Position numbers and translations under genes: made by a program | Source: Mesostigma viride | Lineage: Eukaryota > Streptophyta > Mesostigmatophyceae > Mesostigmatales > Mesostigmataceae | Direction of reading: 5' to 3' | Assembly: GCA_009746045.1 (NCBI GenBank) | Contig: RPFO01000392.1 | Coordinates: forward strand, 820,706-884,705 | DNA: 64,000 nt | Shown here: positions 30,201 through 46,853 of the stretch, in pieces | Position numbering within the stretch: the stretch's first letter is position 1 | How the letters are laid out: each line of letters begins with the position of its first letter | Notes under the pieces: generated by a model | Told to the model about the DNA's origin: nothing | The model's input: only the letters and a program-made list of their open reading frames with translations | Database searches by the model: none

Positions 30201-33200
30201 CCCCAAAAGGCCACCATGGCCACTTCTACGAAATGAAAGCAGATGCCATAAGGCTTCGCCCTCATCTGAGCACGGCCAATCATCAATAGCACAAGCCCTC
30301 ATCTGCGCACAATCACAGCCTGGCAAGAGGGAGGAGCAGCCCAAGCGCTCCGTCAGTCATGCATTTGCTGCTATCGATGAGACAACCAGGGCAGGCCCGC
30401 TACTGTGGGCCATGCGCTAGAGGGGCGGCCACTATGTGCGATGCATTCGAGGCAGTAGTCACTCTGTGCCATGCATTAGAGGGGCGGTCCTATGTGCCAT
30501 GCGTTAGAGGGGCAGTCCTATGTGCCATGCATTAGAGGGGCAGTCCTATGTGCCATGCGCTAGAGGGTCAGTCCTATGTGCCATGCGCTAGAGGGGCAGT
30601 CCTATGTGCCATGCGTTAGAGGGGCAGTCCTATGTGCCATGCGTGCCATGCGTTAGAGGGGCAGTCCTATGTGCCATGCGTTAGAGGGGCAGTCCTATGT
30701 GCCATGCGTTAGAGGGGCAGTCCTATGTGCCATGCGTTAGAGGGTCAGTCCTATGTGCCATGCGTTAGAGGGGCAGTCCTATGAGCCATGCGCTAGAGGG
30801 GCAGTCCTATGTGCCATGCGTTAGAGGGGCAGTCCTATGTGCCATGCGTGCCATGCGTTAGAGGGGCAGTCCTATGTGCCATGCGTTAGAGGGGCAGTCC
30901 TATGTGCCATGCGTTAGAGGGGCAGTCCTATGTGCCATGCGTTAGAGGGGCAGTCCTATGTGCCATGCGTTAGAGGGGCAGTCCTATGAGCCATGCGTTA
31001 GAGGGGCAGTCCTATGAGCCATGCGTTAGAGGGGCAGTCCTATGTGCCATGCGTTAGAGGGGCAGTCCTATGTGCCATGCGTTAGAGGGGCAGTCCTATG
31101 AGCCATGCGTTAGAGGGGCAGTCCTATGTGCCATGCGTTAGAGGGGCAGTCCTATGTGCCATGCGTTAGAGGGGCAGTCCTATGAGCCATGCGTTAGAGG
31201 GGCAGTCCTATGTGCCATGCGTTAGAGGGGCAGTCCTATGTGCCATGCGTTAGAGGGGCAGTCCTATGAGCCATGCGTTAGAGGGGCAGTCCTATGAGCC
31301 ATGCGTTAGAGGGGCAGTCCTATGTGCCATGCGTTAGAGGGGCAGTCCTATGAGCCATGCGTTAGAGGGGCAGTCCTATGTGCCATGCGTTAGAGGGGCA
31401 GTCCTATGTGCCATGCGTTAGAGGGGCAGTCCTATGAGCCATGCGTTAGAGGGGCAGTCCTATGTGCCATGCGTTTGAGGGGCAGTCCTATGCGCCATGC
31501 CTTTGAGGGGCGGTTACCGTGGCCAGAGACGTCAGCGGCAGCGTGGCCACATTGGCGTAAAACCAGTAGCGTTGCTGTATCAGGTTGCTGTAGGTGTGTG
31601 AGCCATGAAATGCAACAGGCGGCACGCAACAAGAGATCCGGCGGGGGCGGGCATGTAAATGAGTTTCGTTCCATGGCGCATGCGCTTTATAAGCAAAGCA
31701 GGCAAGCAACACTCTTCACTTCAAGAGAGCAGCGCACGCGCACACTTTAGACACACCTCAACTGGAAACCTAGGCTGTCGTTATTTTCAATTAAGTAAGG
31801 AAGGCATGGAAAAACTTGGTCGCAATATGAGATGCAGCATAATTCCATCGCCTGCACGTCAAAGGATAAGCTTTGACCGTATGTGTTCAGCCAGTTATGT
31901 GCTTCCAAAGCTGTCCATGTAGCCCATGTAGCCTATTTAACTCTTCAACTTATCATGCGGAGTAAAGAACCCTCCCTTGACCAGCACGTGGCCGCACCCC
32001 CTGTCCAGATCTACGCACAACTGGCCATAGCCAGCAGGTCTGGAAAATGCTCACAAAGGGCAGACACTAGCAAACGCACCTCGCGGCCAGGTGGCGCAGT
32101 CTCCTCCGCACCAGCTTGGGGTCCAGCCTGCTCACGGCCAGCAAGGTAGTGCCAGGTGGCAGGGGGTAAGGGCAAGGTAGAAAGGTGGGCAGGGCGCACA
32201 CAGGAGCTGACAGCAAGAGGGGTGCACAGCCATGCATGACAGCCGTCACTAGGGCTCAAACTGGACGTGTGCATCACATTGGATGTGTGCATCAGACTGG
32301 ACGTGTGCATCAGAGAGGCCCATGGTCCCAGCATGGGCACCTGACAACCCGCACCATCCCGCACTGCCTGTGTTTCGCACAACCGGACGTGCTACACATC
32401 CATGCCAACAAGCGCATGCCGTTGGAAGTGCATGGAACCGACCGACTTCTGGGCACATTGCCGCAGGTCATCCGACATGGGGGCAAACAGCCAGCCCACG
32501 GTTTCTACTGCCTTCTGCATCAAAACAGGCAGTCGCCGCTAATGCGAGTGGCGAACAGGGCACCCACTGCTTTTTATGTGGAAACGAGGCGCCGTTGCAT
32601 GGACTAAGGCGCCTCTTTGCAAGGGATTCACACTGGCTGATGCACTCTTGCTGCAGGCTGGTCATGTTGGCTCAGACTTGCGTAGCCTGCACCATTTTCC
32701 TTGGCACATGTTGCCCTGCTTCCCTGCCCACCACAGAGCGAGGCACCACCTCTTACAAACAGCGATTGGTGGTATTCTCAGGCTACGAGCCACACTGCAT
32801 GCAGCCCTGCGGCTGTCTCGCATCAGCTGCCTCCGCAGCCCCAGGCTGATGGCAACACAACCCGTAAGGGCACGGCCTCCTATATCCCCCCTCTTAAAAG
32901 CCAACTATTATGAGACAAGAAAGATACAAGAGAAAGTGGTACAGCCCTATTCCAAAATAACCGATTTACATGACAGGTAGCATGCTCCCGAAAGAGCTCG
33001 CCAAACTAAACTTCTTCACAAGCACGATGCACATGATGTTCACGGAGCCGCGGCCGGGCTCACCCTGAAGGGTAGATGAGCTCTATTTCCGGCGCGTTGC
33101 GTGGCACGGAGCGCAGCATGACCTCCGCAGGGTGCTGCCGCGACAGCAGCCGCTTGAGCAGCCTGTTGTCGACCCGCCGCAGCCATGGCACAAGCAGGAG

Positions 33201-34239
33201 GCACATGAGCAAGTATGAACATGGAAAGGTACTTTGAATGTATATGAACTAGTGTGAACGTAAGCAACGAGCAATCAACTTAACAATGTGCGAATAAAGT
33301 GAGCATGCAAATACGAAAAAATGGAGCAAGCGGTAAGCCAGCCTAATGCCGGGTAGGAAATGAGTGCATGGGTTAGCCTCTCAAGTCTCACACCCGCTCA
33401 GGAAGGGAGCACAAAGGCAGTGGCCTTAGGGGGCCAGCGATGCCAAGGGCTGCTCTGAGAAGACCACAAAAACTGGTCGGCGACTACTGATGGTGTTTGG
33501 CAATGTATGCGAGGTGGCAGTATGCAGGAGCACATGTACCCGCCCCCCCCTCCATCCCTCACATCCACGCCACACCCCACACATTTCCCACACAGTGCAC
33601 TCACTACGTGCCAGCCAGTGTTTGGCCATCCCATCTACCAAGGTGGTACTGCCACCTCTAGCAAATATTCCAGCATGGCGTCAGGGAGCCTGTAAAGGAC
33701 AGATTGCGACTGGGATGTTGCTATGCCTAGCGCATCCTCTCGCGATCTCCCCTATGTCAAGAGTATAGACACAAGTGCTGCCCTATCTTGTGTTCTAGAG
33801 GCATGAAAAGACTTGGCGCGCTTATGCAACAAATCCAAGATGAAAGAAGGGAGCATGCAGTGCGTGGGACATCAAGTTGCCTGGAAAGAACAAGGGATGC
33901 AACGCCAAGCAAAGGAGCCACTGCAGCAGCGAGTTGCCTCTGTTACATGCCAACGTACATGTGCAGCCGGTACTTCCACGTGCCCTCCGCGGCCGCCTGC
34001 AGCTCCTCCCATTCGGAGGAAGCCTTAGCCTGCAACACTTCGGTAAGTGCCTTCCCTTTCTCCCGCAAGTCACGCACGGCGGCAACGTGCCTTATTATTC
34101 CCATAAAAGAGATGTCAGGGGCAGGCCTGCCTATCTCATCCGCCGTTGTCGGAGTCATAGCGTGGAAACACCACCGCCGTGACGAGCCTCCCATGGGAAA
34201 CGCAATAATGCGAGCGCGCAGCAGCGAGTGTATCGGCAT
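27288..34239 (-). CDS. Mit_KHE1-like protein (mitochondrial K+/H+ exchange-related family)
   Basis: I read seven minus-strand exons: 34239-33959, 33162-33064, 32127-32080, 31587-31518, 29025-28954, 28394-28344 and 27938-27288. All use GT..AG and join in frame, giving 423 aa if the last one is terminal. Landmarks are EGTWKYRLHMLLKRLLSRQ, APEIELIYPSGLDPKLVRRR, the hydrophobic YWFYANVATLPLTSLATV and, most diagnostic, LPGPNVFLMYNAYRCLARW. This order fits the family named Mit_KHE1 (Pfam), known from fungi and plants and linked in yeast to mitochondrial K+/H+ exchange; the role here is inferred. After the domain comes a Gln/Pro/Ala-rich low-complexity tail of about 170 residues. The intron between the exons at 31587-31518 and 29025-28954 is 2.5 kb and holds a minisatellite, a G-rich satellite and a hAT-type element. 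Confidence 0.8.
29529..29705. repeat. 9-bp satellite (GGGGGCATG)n in an intron
   Basis: About 20 copies occur with one phase slip near 29595. The G-runs of five to six on the plus strand give G-quadruplex potential. It sits immediately left of the 282-bp hAT-type element. Confidence 0.92.
29736..30017. mobile_element. hAT-type MITE (282 bp, 8-bp target duplication)
   Basis: CATCTAAG occurs at 29728-29735 and again at 30018-30025. Just inside, the element begins CAGCGCTTCG and ends CGAAGCGCTG, a perfect 10-bp terminal inverted repeat. An 8-bp duplication and CAG-starting ends are hallmarks of hAT-superfamily insertions. The interior has no coding capacity. It lies in an intron of the Mit_KHE1-like gene. 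Confidence 0.88.
30430..31510. repeat. 28-bp minisatellite, about 38 copies
   Basis: The unit is GTTAGAGGGGCAGTCCTATG + TGCCATGC, with frequent TGTGCC/TGAGCC variants. Two copies carry an extra 8-bp GTGCCATGC duplication (near 30645 and 30848), suggesting a segmental duplication of a block of repeats. The array fills most of the intron right before the exon at 31587-31518. Confidence 0.95.
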
Positions 34240-35156
34240 GATGACGCGCCCTTATCGCTAACAATCGTTACAGCGCTAAACACGAGGCATGCCAGCTGAA
34301 GTACTCGAGGCCAACGTGCACTTTCTAAATTCGATTATTCATCCTAGACTCAGACGTCGTCACGCTCGCCATGAACACGCGTGATGCCCACAGAGGCCCA
34401 CAGAGAGCACGACTGGCCATAATTGCTGACAAAACGGGGTCATTTTGTCTTCACGCAGACGGTAGGGCCACTGACAACCCCAAGCTTCTGTGGTTTTCCA
34501 CTGATATGCACGTGTGCGTCAACGAACTGGCAGCACGGGTATTGACCAAAATTACACTGTTACCGTGCAAGATAACAATTAACTCGGTCCTTGCGGTTGA
34601 AGGAGCATTTTTAAATGGTAGCCTTAGCGCATGCAGGCTGCTACAGGAAATATACATAGCAGGTGCAGCGTAATTATGTGCCTACCGCGCGCGCACCTTT
34701 CCGCGTGTGCAATTGCAAGTGCTACACGCCCAGTCAGTAATTTTGCCTCAAGTCCACAACGCACGCAGCAGCTCCATTGAGTCCATTCCTCACCACAAGT
34801 ATTTGCCAGTGGCAAGGACTACTAATTACCAAAACTTCTGCCATCCGCAACAGACACCCATAATTGTCTCCTACTCCGCAAGAAGCTACTTGTTCAATTA
34901 ATTAATAGGTTGCTACTAGATGCTGACCGAGTGCCTCCCCGGTTGCCGGAGGGGGACTTTACACAGGTGCAGTAGACAGTGCTCCCCTTTCCAGGCAGCT
35001 GTTTGTCACGGATCGAAGGCGACGTCAGATTAAATTTACGATCGTCCCATGAGCTTTCCCTTTTCCCTGGTCGCCATTAGACCTCGAATAATTAAGTCTT
35101 GGCGAGCTATCCGGCTAGATTGCCTTCCCACCCGTTGTTTGCACTTGTAGGCAGCA
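34240..35156. other. Divergent intergenic region
   Basis: This 0.9-kb region separates the start codons of the minus-strand Mit_KHE1-like gene and the plus-strand plastid protein gene. A possible diverged member of the hairpin/AATT family lies at about 34896-34960 (CAATTAATTAATAGG, then CCTCCCCGGTTGCCGGAGG). No promoter motif was identified. Confidence 0.45.
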
Positions 35157-40856
<5,700 letters not shown>

Positions 40857-41034
40857 GCGCTGCTGTATGGCATTTTGGAGAACATTGATGAGCATCAATT
40901 GGTGACTGTCATTGATGTGGCTATTGGATGAGGCTTTGAGACAGGCTTTACATGCGTGCTTCGTTCCCCTTAGGCGTGACAACTGGAGAGTTGTTGGCAC
41001 AAAGCACTGTATTGAGGTCCATATATGTTTTGCA

Positions 41035-42487
41035 CAGTGTTTCTAGTAACGTGACGTTTTCGTCAAATGTTGACGCAAAACACAAATTTCGCCATGAAAC
41101 GTCAACATTTTAGGGTAAAACGTCAACACTTTGACGCCAAAAAAATGCCGAATCGTCAACATTTTGACGTTCGCGAAGTGTTCGTGCGTCAAAGGGGTTT
41201 CGAACACAAGGGGCTCGGCGTCAACTGACGAGCGCCATGAGGCGCGGCGTCACTGGACCGGGGGGGTAGGGGCGCAACGTCAACCACTAGTACTTGTGCA
41301 ATATACTCCTTGTTACTGGACTATACTTGCTGTCTGGAACATTCATGATACGGTGCGAAAATCTTGCCAGTTTGTTTGCCAGCAGGTCTTTCTGAGACAC
41401 ACATTGGGCACTAATTGGCACTGTTCTAGGCTTTTGCATGTCACGGTGCAGTGGAGGTAAAAGGACGCAGCAAGCCAGCAACAGATTACCGAGGGCAAAT
41501 GCAGGCGAAGCGATACTTTAATGGTCGCAGCTCGCATTAGGTCGTTTCCAATGGATGCGTTTTACTTTTAAAATATTGCGGTAAAGAATGGCTAACAAAA
41601 AAGGTGCTGTATCTTTCAAGTCAGAGTCCATCGCTAGTTTGTTTAAAAAGAAACTGGGTGGACCGGCTTCGGATGATGCGGAAAAGGATGTCGTGGATGT
41701 TGGCAGGATTTTGGCGGATGATAGGCAGGGTAAGCACCGTCATGCCAAGCGGGCGAGAGAAGAGCTTGACGAGGCGGTTGATGCGGGGGAGATTGGAAGC
41801 GGCACTGAGAAAGCGCCTGCGGATACAGCAACTGAAACTGCGGGACGAGGGTCGGCCGTCTCTAGATCTGCCGGAGGGAAATCTGGGAAGAAACCTTCGA
41901 GCGCGGCAGGAGAAAGCAACCTGGCAACAACAAGCGGATCAGGCAGTTGGCTTTGATGGGCATAATGTTTGCAGAGTCTATAGGGTGCGGTCAGCCCTGC
42001 ACTTTTGACACGTGTGACTTGTTTGTTTTATCCTTGTACGGCTTATGCCCTAGAGGCACACTGGCAGAGTCGCACGGGCAATGCCTGTGATCCGGATTAT
42101 ATGATCATTATCATGTCTTATTTCCACGCGACTGCTGGGTTTTGATACGGTGGCTTTTCAAAAGGCTCAGAAAGTAATGCACTAATGCTATAATTTAATC
42201 ATTTTAATAAACGCACGTGTTGTGGTACCAACACAACATGAGTCATGACGCCCCTTTTCCCTTCTGTTATCAATGAGATAACGTCTATATTTGCAAGCTA
42301 TTCCCCAAACTAGCAGGCCTAGGCCAGCCCCCCCCCAAGAAAAGCAATCATCATGTTTGACGCTACGCCGGGGCAAAAAGTCAAACGTTGACGCTATGCC
42401 GGGGCAAAAAGTCAACATTTTGACGGAAGGGTCAGGGGCAAAAGTCAACATTTTGACGTTTCCTAAAAACCTCTACTAGAAACACTG
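41035..42487. mobile_element. hAT-like transposon, non-autonomous, 1453 bp
   Basis: The 8-bp sequence GTTTTGCA flanks the element on both sides (41027-41034 and 42488-42495). The ends are 14-bp perfect inverted repeats, CAGTGTTTCTAGTA at 41035-41048 and its complement at 42474-42487. Both subterminal regions (about 41050-41175 and 42355-42462) are packed with copies of TCAACATTTTGACG and relatives in both orientations. These resemble the subterminal transposase-binding arrays of hAT elements. No hAT transposase domain is present; the interior holds a 122-aa reading frame. It lies about 180 bp downstream of the plastid coiled-coil gene. Confidence 0.92.
41588..41956 (+). CDS. Small basic/acidic ORF carried inside the hAT-like element
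   Basis: This 122-aa frame opens with ATG in an A-rich context (AAAGAATGG). It starts MANKKGAVSFKSESIASLFK and continues with Asp/Glu- and Lys/Arg-rich, then Ala/Ser/Gly-rich sequence. No BED finger, hATC domain or other transposase motif is visible, so it is not a recognisable transposase. It looks like the 5' end of an ordinary gene, which would make this a captured host fragment. Alternatively it is the first exon of a longer element gene whose rest is lost. A T-rich stretch precedes the ATG. Expression is unknown. Confidence 0.45.
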   Translation: MANKKGAVSFKSESIASLFKKKLGGPASDDAEKDVVDVGRILADDRQGKHRHAKRAREELDEAVDAGEIGSGTEKAPADTATETAGRGSAVSRSAGGKSGKKPSSAAGESNLATTSGSGSWL

Positions 42488-42614
42488 GTTTTGCAGTGAA
42501 AGTACGTGCACGAACATGCAATGGACATCATGCAAAATGCTACTGCAGGCGCCATTAAAAGTTACATGATTATACTAAGTGAGACAACTAAGTGAATACA
42601 AACATCAATGAGAC

Positions 42615-43339
42615 CAGCCGTGTTCAGCCCGTCTCACGTGTCGAGACTGAACAAGTCTCGAGTGGACACGTGTGTAGTACTCCTACACACACAGATCTCG
42701 AATGATTTATCTAGTACAAATCCGAATGGCCTGCATCACTCCCCGGAAAGGAGAACTTTTGCGGTTGGACTGTATGTGTCAGCTGGCGATGCCTTAGGAT
42801 CAGGAGACGTCCGTCCTATAGTCAGCAAAAGTGGGTGCGAGAGGTCCCCCGTTCGATTACGGCCTGGATTCATTTGCAGATCGCGTTTTCCGCGGACCGG
42901 CACAGAACGCAAATGGTTTTCACCTTTGCGGCGTGCCAAATCAGAATATACGCTTGGCTGCATGATCTCGATAGTACCGGCTACGCCCCCTTCTAAAGAA
43001 GGTTCCAGCCGTGTTCAGCCCGCCTCACGTGTCGAGACTGAACAAGTCTCGAGTGGACACGTGTGTAGTACTCCTACACACACAGATCTCGAATGATTTA
43101 TCTAGTACAAATCCGAATGGCCTGCATCACTCCCCGGAAAGGAGAACTTTTGCGGTTGGACTGTATGTGTCAGCTGGCGATGCCTTAGGATCAGGAGACG
43201 TCCGTCCTATAGTCAGCAAAAGTGGGTGCGAGATGTCCCCAGTTCGATTCCGGCCTGGATTCATTTGCAGATCGCGTTTTCCGCGGACCGGCACAGAACG
43301 CAAAGTGGTTTTCACCTTTGCGGCGTGCCAAATCAGAAA
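42615..43339 (+). mobile_element. Two tRNA-related SINE units with shared 11-bp target duplication
   Basis: ATCAATGAGAC occurs at 42604-42614 and again at 43340-43350, bracketing the pair. Unit 1 starts at about 42615 and unit 2 at about 43006. Both begin CAGCCGTGTTCAGCCC and are about 95% alike over roughly 335 bp. Each contains CCTATAGTCAGCAAAAG (A-box-like) and a GTTCGATTCCGG or GTTCGATTACGG (B-box) segment, a tRNA-like pol III promoter arrangement with a shortened spacing. The 3' part forms the CGCAAA..TTTGCG hairpin found alone at 16868-16936. Between the units lies about 50 bp ending GAAGGTTC. It inserted into an older repeat that is also present near 170-205. Confidence 0.8.
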
Positions 43340-43350
43340 ATCAATGAGAC

Positions 43351-43550
43351 AACCAGCGCAGGCCAGAAATCTGGAGAATGCGGACCATGGTAGCTCGCAC
43401 CAACCAGGTAGACACATCACGTGGCCCCCCCCGCGGGACTGCGCCCAGCTCAGCCTGGCCGGCACCTCCTTACGTGAGCCGGGCCCCGCGATGCTCGCCG
43501 CCGCAAGGCCCGCACCTTCAAAGAACAGCTAGTAGAGGACATATGGGGGC
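43351..43550 (+). mobile_element. LINE fragment (reverse-transcriptase C-terminal region), plus strand
   Basis: The plus strand reads ..VARTNQVDT..GPPRG, which parallels ARTSQVDTALGLAGP encoded on the minus strand at about 43950-44030. The fragment is short, without start or stop, and is cut by the SINE pair on its left. Confidence 0.5.
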
Positions 43551-43554
43551 CCTA

Positions 43555-43612
43555 AAATTTAATTAAATTAAATTATAACATGCCTCCGTTGGGAGATCAT
43601 GTAGCACATATT
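43555..43612 (-). repeat. Hairpin + A/T repeat, reversed copy
   Basis: AATTTAATTAAATTAAATTA precedes CTCCGTTGGGAGATCATG, the reversed order of the family seen at 1.65 and 14.8 kb. A CCTTGATGGATGGATGGG-like CATC run follows. Confidence 0.55.
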
Positions 43613-43679
43613 CCTTGATGGATGGGTGGAGTGGAGGGAGCCGCGTACTCGAACTAACCTAGTAACTCTAAGCTATCTA

Positions 43680-44945
43680 GGACCTAGAAAATCCCAACTA
43701 CACTACTCATCAAAACGCCTCCTCCTCTTGGGGGGAGGTGGCTTGCCCACAGGGGCTGGCGTGTCGGAGCCTTGACAATCTTCTGCCACCGCGTCTTGTT
43801 CTGCATGGCAGTCCAAAGAAGGGAGAGAGAGTGGATGCGGTGTTCAAACTGGGCTGGGACCACTAGGTCGTCCAGCAACATCTGGATGTAGTTCGTGACA
43901 ATGATGTTTCCCTACCATTTTGGGAATGCTCTTGGGGCCAGGCCACGTCAGAATATGCCGGCCTGGCTGGCCAAGCCGCTGGGGGCCTGCCAGACCAAGG
44001 GCGGTGTCGACCTGGCTGGTGCGAGCAAGGTGTCCTACAAATGCTATCCTGCTCTGCCTAATCTCGTCCGAAATACGAGGCATACCCTGATACAAAGACT
44101 CTAATGACGGGCGCTGGGAAAACCCTACGTTCAGGACCTGTCGGAGCATCCTGTAAACCGTGCCGTCGAGCTTAGCTGCCAGTGTGGGTGTGATTGTCCA
44201 CGCCTCGGCGCCATACGTGAGCACCGTGAGGACGAGGACCTGGTGGAAGAGCATGCGCTTGCGGTGCTCGCCCAGGCCCTTCGAGCGCCAGTAGGTGTTG
44301 AGCGAACGGAGCCTGGCCCAGGCCAGGCGGATGCGGGTGTCCACATCGTCTGCGGTGTCAGGGAGCCAACTCCCCAACAGTTTGAAGCGATCGCGGAACC
44401 GGGGGCCTCCGTCCCGTCGAGCACTGAGGCGCGGCAGCGGCGGTGTACTGAAGGCCCCTGAATCACCATCGCCTCAGTTTTGATACTAATTTCCAACCCC
44501 ACCGCCCTCGCCTCCAGGCCCAGACAGTCCAGCCAGGTCTGAATGTGCTCAGGGCGCGCGATGAGTGTGGTGTCATCCGCATAAATCAGGTCGGCCAGGC
44601 GGTAGCCAGGGCTAACCCCGCCGTGCTCGCCGCTCGTTAAGGATGTCCAAGCCTGGCTCGAACCCCTAAGAGCAGTAAAGCGCGCATGTGCCCGGCGCAT
44701 GACGTGATCCACAACAATATTTCATGAACAGGTATGGGGACAGGATACAAGTCATACAACCTTGCCACACCCCGTGGTGAAGGGGAAATTGTGGGGTGGT
44801 GCCTTCCGCAGTCCGCACTACTGCCTGTGAGCCCTCATACAGTCGACGAAGGGCAGCAATAAACGCTGGTGGCACCGGCCCGATCCAGAGCTAGGATGGC
44901 CCAAATGAGCCTCCCAGAGGAGGTGTCCCGTGTCAAAGGCCTTGA
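43680..44945 (-). mobile_element. Decayed LINE with reverse transcriptase (YADD), minus strand
   Basis: Three overlapping minus-strand frames together encode part of a non-LTR reverse transcriptase. About 44940-44666 carries PPAFIAALRRLYEGSQA and the HHGVWQGC..SPYLF block. About 44712-44131 carries LADLIYADDTTLIARPEHIQ and the GLEISIKTEAMVI motif. About 44377-43844 carries LLPLTYGAEAW-like sequence and ..RIAFVGHLARTSQVDTAL. The catalytic YADD pair is intact but the frame is broken at least twice (near 44700 and 44380), so the copy is dead. It is also truncated at its 5' side, where it abuts the 3' tail of the next element at 44946. Confidence 0.85.
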
Positions 44946-45985
44946 TATATATTAAAAATATAATTACTTACAGCAGAGTGAAATCACTCAAACCAAAGCA
45001 AACGCCCAGCTATAAACCTATATACAGAGCCATGTCAAAGCTCTATACTACGATAAGACCCATGGAAACGCCTAACGGGAGGAACCTAATAGCCCTGCTG
45101 CACCGCAAAATCAGCCCGCGTACGGCGGAGCATGATGTCCGCCATGGCCCGAGTCAGCGCCACCGACAAGCGCTGACGCCAATATGACGTCCAGGTCCGC
45201 GCCGACCATGGGGCCCGCTGGCCCTCCAGGTCCAGCCGGTCCTCCCGGAGCCGGCAACACTCCTTGAAGAAGGCGGAGGTCAGGGGCCCCATGGCCCCAA
45301 ACTCCTCCAGGACAATTAAGGGCACCACACGATGGTGCCCGACGTCGCCGTAGGCCAGGAGCTTGGCCCGCTCCGCCCGGTCCGCCGTGTAACCTGCCGT
45401 GAGGGAGGCCCCAGCCACGTGGCTAAGAGCCAAGGGCCGCGCCACCGAAACGTCAATAAGCAGATGCCGGCCACCCCCCTCAAAGTCCAGCACCACGATG
45501 TCAGGCCGGTGGTTGGGGGAATAGAAGGCAGCGCCATCCGCATCCTCGGACCGGATGTTCGCGTGGGGGAAAACCGACCGAATCATGGCGAGCACCACCG
45601 TCAGGAGGACAGTGTGCAAATACAAATACCAATTCTGATTCTGTTGGCCCCCCATGCAGGCAAGGTAGTGAGTCCCCGTGGGATCCAGCGGCTGCCCACA
45701 GCTACCACAAGGCCGCCCGGCCGGAACAAGAGGCTGCGGGGCAAATAGCTGGTGCCGGATATATATAGTCAACAAAAATGAAGACCAGCAGCAAACTGTC
45801 AGGGCAAAGGCGACGCACCTCCTCCGGCAACCGGCGCGCGACAAACACAGCCATATGACAGTGTTACGACCACGACGGAAACCCATCTGAGACTCACCCA
45901 GGTGTACGTGGGTCCGCAGCGCGGCGCGGAGCCTGTGCAGCATCATGCGCATGAAGACCTTCAGCGCGGCGCTCTGGGGGGCCTA
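44946..45985 (-). mobile_element. Non-LTR retrotransposon with CCHC + restriction-like endonuclease end, copy 2
   Basis: The minus strand has one open frame (about 45952-45086). It starts with a reverse-transcriptase block (ESQMGFRRGRNTV), jumps to a CCHC knuckle (CGSCGQPLDPTGTHYLAC), then RPDIVVLDFEGGG..LLIDVSV and the shared end YWRQRLSVALTRAMADIM. The order CCHC, RPD, then D resembles the restriction-like endonuclease (RLE) of R2- or Dualen-type elements; that assignment is inference. Most of the catalytic reverse-transcriptase domain is missing, suggesting an internal deletion. The 3' UTR ends TAAGTAATTATATTTTTAAT like the copies at 430 and 17195. Confidence 0.82.
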
Positions 45986-45986
45986 C

Positions 45987-46045
45987 TAATTAATTAATTA
46001 ATTAATTAATTAGGAACATAACTCCGTTGGGAGTATATGTATCAC
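45987..46045 (-). repeat. (AATT)n + hairpin repeat, reversed copy
   Basis: Eight TAAT/AATT units are followed by CATAACTCCGTTGGGAGTAT. It directly adjoins the 5' end of the RLE-type retrotransposon fragment. Confidence 0.65.
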
Positions 46046-46744
46046 ATATCCCTGAGAAGGGGCATATGGCCTATCGGCTATCATACATTCTAAGCTACTT
46101 CCTGCAAGGGTGGGAATGTAAAGGACCCTTGCTCTAGGTGCACCAGCGTACTTGCATCCCCATGATCTTCAAGCTATGCCCAGCGAAGGGGGAGCCTGTC
46201 ATGGGGGGGAAGATCAGCATAGCTATACAAAAAAGCTAGGGCATGGCGTCTCAACAGAGAGTTACTCCCTGCATGGGCACAACATAACTAATTAAAGCTA
46301 GGCATCATCTGCTGGAGGGTGGCTCATCATAGGCACACATGTACATGATTAAATATTAAAGCGCGTGGCTTACTTAGCTGGGATAGTGCCTCTAGGAGGC
46401 GTACATTCTGATCAGACACTCCACACAGGCGTACATGTACATGGCCACGCCGGTCTATCTATTCTACACTACTACTGCTGTATTCCCTAGGCCTAACTAA
46501 GCTGGGGCGTCTGGAGTCGCTGGGGCCCGGCGCGGAGGTCGCCTGCCAGGGCTCGTGGCCGACGTAGATGGGGCCTACTAGGCCTCTCCTTATTTGGAAC
46601 AAGATGATGGACAATGCCAAGTGGGCCCATGGTGATAGAGGACAACGAATTCCCTCCCGTGGGGAAGCGCCCGCGTTTGCAAACACGCGGGAAGCACGCT
46701 AGACAGGACCCCTAGGCCGGTAGAGAGCTTAGAATAGAGTTGGC
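46046..46744. other. Stretch without a gene
   Basis: No coding sequence was recognised. It contains scattered short repeats such as GTACATGTACATG (about 46338 and 46432), but no array. Confidence 0.5.
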
Positions 46745-46828
46745 TTGATTGAAATGTTGTAGATAGCTTAGACCGGTAGTCCTGATTGTGTGTCCCCATC
46801 CATCCATCCATCCATCCATCAGGGGGCC
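46745..46828 (+). repeat. Interrupted copy of the CATC-run repeat; probable left border of the large element
   Basis: GTTGTAGATAGCTTAGACCGGTAG and the CATC run match the family at 14725. The sequence after the CATC run (CAGGGGGCCGGG) no longer matches the expected CGGGGTTAATGCT, hairpin and AATT tail. The composition and repeat content change here. This is the best guess for the left insertion point of the palindrome-rich element; the other half of the repeat would be expected at its right border, outside the window. Confidence 0.45.
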
Positions 46829-46853
46829 GGGCCCACTTCGAATGTTCCGAAAA

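Noticed and set aside
30430-31510. Regular repeat array that might suggest CRISPR
   Set aside because: The units are contiguous with no unique spacers, the host is eukaryotic, and the array is inside an intron.
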